NCBI GenBank assembly: GCA_963741995.1
Contig: CAVUKI010000009.1
Coordinates: 514,144 to 578,143, forward strand
DNA from: Bog-473 sp963741995
GTDB taxonomy: Bacteria > Actinomycetota > Acidimicrobiia > Acidimicrobiales > RAAP-2
Direction: 5' to 3'
Length of the DNA: 64,000 bases
Shown here piece after piece: positions 62,352 through 64,000 of the stretch. Made by a program: the position numbers and the translations under genes. The notes beneath the pieces are model-generated. The model made no database searches. It was given only the letters and a program-made list of their open reading frames with translations, and was not told the origin of the DNA. Within the stretch, counting starts at the first letter, position 1. Each line of letters starts with the position of its first letter.

Positions 62352-62708
62352 TTAGTGCTTGGCGGCGTCGCTGATACAGAGGCGAGCCGCTGGCATGGCC
62401 TCGAGTCGGGCACCGCCGATCGGCTTCCCACAGACCTCGCACAACCCGTAGGTCCCGGCCTCCATACGCTGGATGGCGGCCTCCACTTCGTCGAGGGCCT
62501 CCTGCAGCTCGGCAGCCAAGCGCTCGGCCTCGCCCCGCTCTGCCGTCACCTGGCTGGAGTCGGCGAAGTTGGAGTCGTAGTTGAGGCCACTCCCCTGGTC
62601 GGCGAACCCGAGTTCCGTCAGTTGGGCCTGCAATCCAGCCCGCTCAGTGCGCAGGAGGGCGGCAAAATCGACATCGGCGGTCTCCGCCGTTGGGGCCTCG
62701 TTCGGCAT
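62352..62708 (-). CDS. DksA/TraR-type zinc-finger protein
   Basis: 118 residues. A coiled-coil hairpin (AERLAAELQEALDEVEAAIQRM) leads to the zinc finger GLCEVCGKPIGGARLEAMPAARLC. The fourth position, usually cysteine, is ISD, so the finger is C-x2-C...C with an unusual last ligand. TAGCAT six bases before the ATG may be its own promoter, overlapping the xerD end. It probably modulates RNA polymerase. Confidence 0.85.
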   Translation of the reverse strand: MPNEAPTAETADVDFAALLRTERAGLQAQLTELGFADQGSGLNYDSNFADSSQVTAERGEAERLAAELQEALDEVEAAIQRMEAGTYGLCEVCGKPIGGARLEAMPAARLCISDAAKH

Positions 62709-62712
62709 TGGC

Positions 62713-63663
62713 TCATGCTACGCGGTCCCTCCCCCTCGTGGTTCCCGCTCGCGGGTGGGCGCCCTCGTAGGCACGGCGGAGGTGCTCGGCCGAGACCTTC
62801 GTGTAGCGCTGGGTCGTCGCAATGGAGGCATGGCCCAGGAGCTCTTGCACGACCCGCACGTCGGCCCCGCGACCCAGCATGTGGGTGGCGCAAGAGTGGC
62901 GCAGGACGTGCGGGCTGACTCTGTCCGCCAGCCCGACACGGCCCGCGTACTTCTTGACAACGCCGAAAATCCCGACGCGGGTCAGCCGCCCGCCACGGGC
63001 GTTGAGGAAGACCGCCTCGGCATCGCTCCGGCGGAGCCATTTCTTCGGCTCGAGCAAGGGCCGCCCCTGACCCGAGAGCCACTCGGCCAGGGCCGCACGG
63101 GCGAGCCCGCCGAGAGGAACGACGCGCTCCTTGTTCCCCTTGCCGAGCACCCGGAGCAACGGCAGGTCAGTACCCTCGACCGCCGCGATGACATCGCCGA
63201 GGTTCAGGCCCACGACCTCACTGACGCGGGCACCGGTGCCGTAGAGGACTTCCAAGATGGCCCGGTCCCGTAAGACCATCGGACCGGTACCGACCACGGC
63301 CCCGAGCAGCAGCTCCGTCTCCTCCTCGCTCAGGGCCTTGGGCAGCAGGTCCGTCACCGAGACGGAGGGCAGATCGAGGGTCGGATCGTCCCCCCGCAGC
63401 CCTTCTTCGACCAGAAAGCGGTGGAAGCCCCGGATGCTGGAGTGAGCCCGGGCCACCGACGCTGCATTGTGGCTCCGTCGCAACTCTTCCAAGTGCGCAG
63501 CCACGTCGGCGGAGGTTGCCTTGTCGATGCCGTGGCGCTGCAGGCCTTCTTGGTACGTCCCAAGATCGCGCCGGTAGGCCGACAGCGTGCGCGGCGAACG
63601 CCCCCGCTCGACCTCGAGCCAGGAGAGGTATTCCTCGGCGTCCCGGGGCAACGTCGCTGTCAC
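62713..63663 (-). CDS. xerD: Tyrosine recombinase XerD/XerC
   Basis: 316 residues. An N-terminal SAM-like core-binding domain (EEYLSWLEVERGRSPRTLSAY) and the catalytic domain with Arg in YGTGARVSEVVGL, Lys region, HVLRHSCATHML (His, Arg) and LGHASIATTQRYT (His, Tyr nucleophile). It resolves chromosome dimers at dif. GTG 63663 overlaps the nudix gene's stop (GTGA), the order known from mycobacteria. The longer upstream reading is in another gene's territory. Confidence 0.93.
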   Translation of the reverse strand: MTATLPRDAEEYLSWLEVERGRSPRTLSAYRRDLGTYQEGLQRHGIDKATSADVAAHLEELRRSHNAASVARAHSSIRGFHRFLVEEGLRGDDPTLDLPSVSVTDLLPKALSEEETELLLGAVVGTGPMVLRDRAILEVLYGTGARVSEVVGLNLGDVIAAVEGTDLPLLRVLGKGNKERVVPLGGLARAALAEWLSGQGRPLLEPKKWLRRSDAEAVFLNARGGRLTRVGIFGVVKKYAGRVGLADRVSPHVLRHSCATHMLGRGADVRVVQELLGHASIATTQRYTKVSAEHLRRAYEGAHPRAGTTRGRDRVA

Positions 63664-64000
63664 GGCAACCGGCCCACGTCGCGCAGGTGTTGGCGGGCCA
63701 AGTAGAGGCCAAGCACCGTCGTCTCGTCCTTCAGCGACCCGTCGGCGACGAGCGCGTCGACGTGGTCGAGATGGATCGTCTCGACGGCCATGTAGCCCTC
63801 CTCCACGCCCTGGGGCCGGGTCGGGATGGACGACAGGCCCGTGGCCAGGTAGATCAGTGTGTGCTGGTCGCTGATCCCCGGTGTGTTCCACGTCCCGATG
63901 AGCAGCTCCCAATCGGCGGCCTCCAGCCCGGCCTCTTCGGCCAGCTCACGCCGGGCCGCGTCTTCCGGCTCCTCACCTTCCTGGTCGAGCGTCCCAGCAG
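63660..64000 (-). CDS. Nudix hydrolase, ADP-ribose pyrophosphatase type (5' end outside window)
   Basis: The last 113 residues are in the window. The nudix box is E-x7-REL-x-EE-x-GL (EEPEDAARRELAEEAGL), preceded by AGTLDQEGE as in ADP-ribose pyrophosphatases (cf. Rv1700, next to xerD in mycobacteria). The C-terminus (GLYLARQHLRDVGRLP) is complete. It probably hydrolyses ADP-ribose to AMP and ribose phosphate. Confidence 0.85.
   Translation of the reverse strand, partial: AGTLDQEGEEPEDAARRELAEEAGLEAADWELLIGTWNTPGISDQHTLIYLATGLSSIPTRPQGVEEGYMAVETIHLDHVDALVADGSLKDETTVLGLYLARQHLRDVGRLP

Overview
This is a GC-rich actinobacterial chromosome segment, most likely from the class Acidimicrobiia. The evidence is a WhiB regulator, a secreted protein with GYWLVxSDGGIF-type repeats, a fused aroA-cmk gene, the actinobacterial order nudix-xerD-scpA-scpB-rluB-(aroH-tyrA-aroA)-cmk-der, and many start codons placed 6-8 bases after a TANNNT box, as expected for leaderless transcripts. 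The placement rests on gene content and wording, not on a tree.

Bases 1-15.8 kb are mostly ordinary chromosome: gltB (cut by the left edge), thiO-thiS, a patatin-like lipase, CorA, a second FAD amine oxidase, a haloalkane dehalogenase, PspA, a GrpB-fold protein, a large secreted protein, WhiB and a secreted depolymerase-type esterase. Bases 15.8-29.3 kb are an accessory stretch full of damage. It holds two broken PilZ genes, a response regulator with a defective acidic pocket, a secreted beta-propeller protein, small stand-alone proteins, and debris of older mobile elements: a cut excisionase joined to the tail of a methyltransferase, a phage-type C-terminus, a truncated metallo-beta-lactamase-fold gene and an orphan contractile-tail sheath gene.

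Bases 29,339-44,476 form an integrated element bounded by a perfect 45-bp direct repeat of the 3' half of a tRNA-Pro(GGG) gene. Paired GGCAGA-type repeats, probably integrase arm sites, lie inside both ends. At the right end sit a tyrosine integrase and a TIGR02391-type gene. A divergent promoter region separates the rightward integrase operon from a leftward operon: XRE repressor, unknown, AlpA-like excisionase, HTH replication-type protein, SWIM zinc-finger protein, basic peptide, terS, terL, HTH protein, coiled-coil protein. No capsid, portal, tail or lysis gene is visible. This layout resembles a phage-inducible chromosomal island, but with a full terminase pair. The left half carries cargo: a 3.7-kb secreted repeat protein, a SnoaL-like protein, a GAP-family membrane protein and small unknown genes.

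Bases 44.6-64 kb are core chromosome with intact frames: a degenerate GGDEF protein, an HSL-type esterase, a secreted phosphoesterase, a gamma-carbonic-anhydrase-like protein, der, a DUF512 radical-SAM protein, ispH, an HD protein, a family 2 glycosyltransferase, plsC, the aroA-cmk fusion, tyrA, aroH, rluB, scpB, scpA, trpS, an M50 protease, a DksA/TraR protein, xerD and the 3' part of a nudix gene. Here the terminal aromatic pathway (aroA, aroH, tyrA) is interleaved with chromosome-segregation and ribosome-maturation genes in one leftward cluster.

Frame breaks, many in G or C runs, occur in gltB, thiO, corA and throughout 16-44 kb, but none were seen from 44.6 kb onward. Several are in genes that should be intact, so local sequence errors are likely, and pseudogene calls in those stretches should be read with that in mind.
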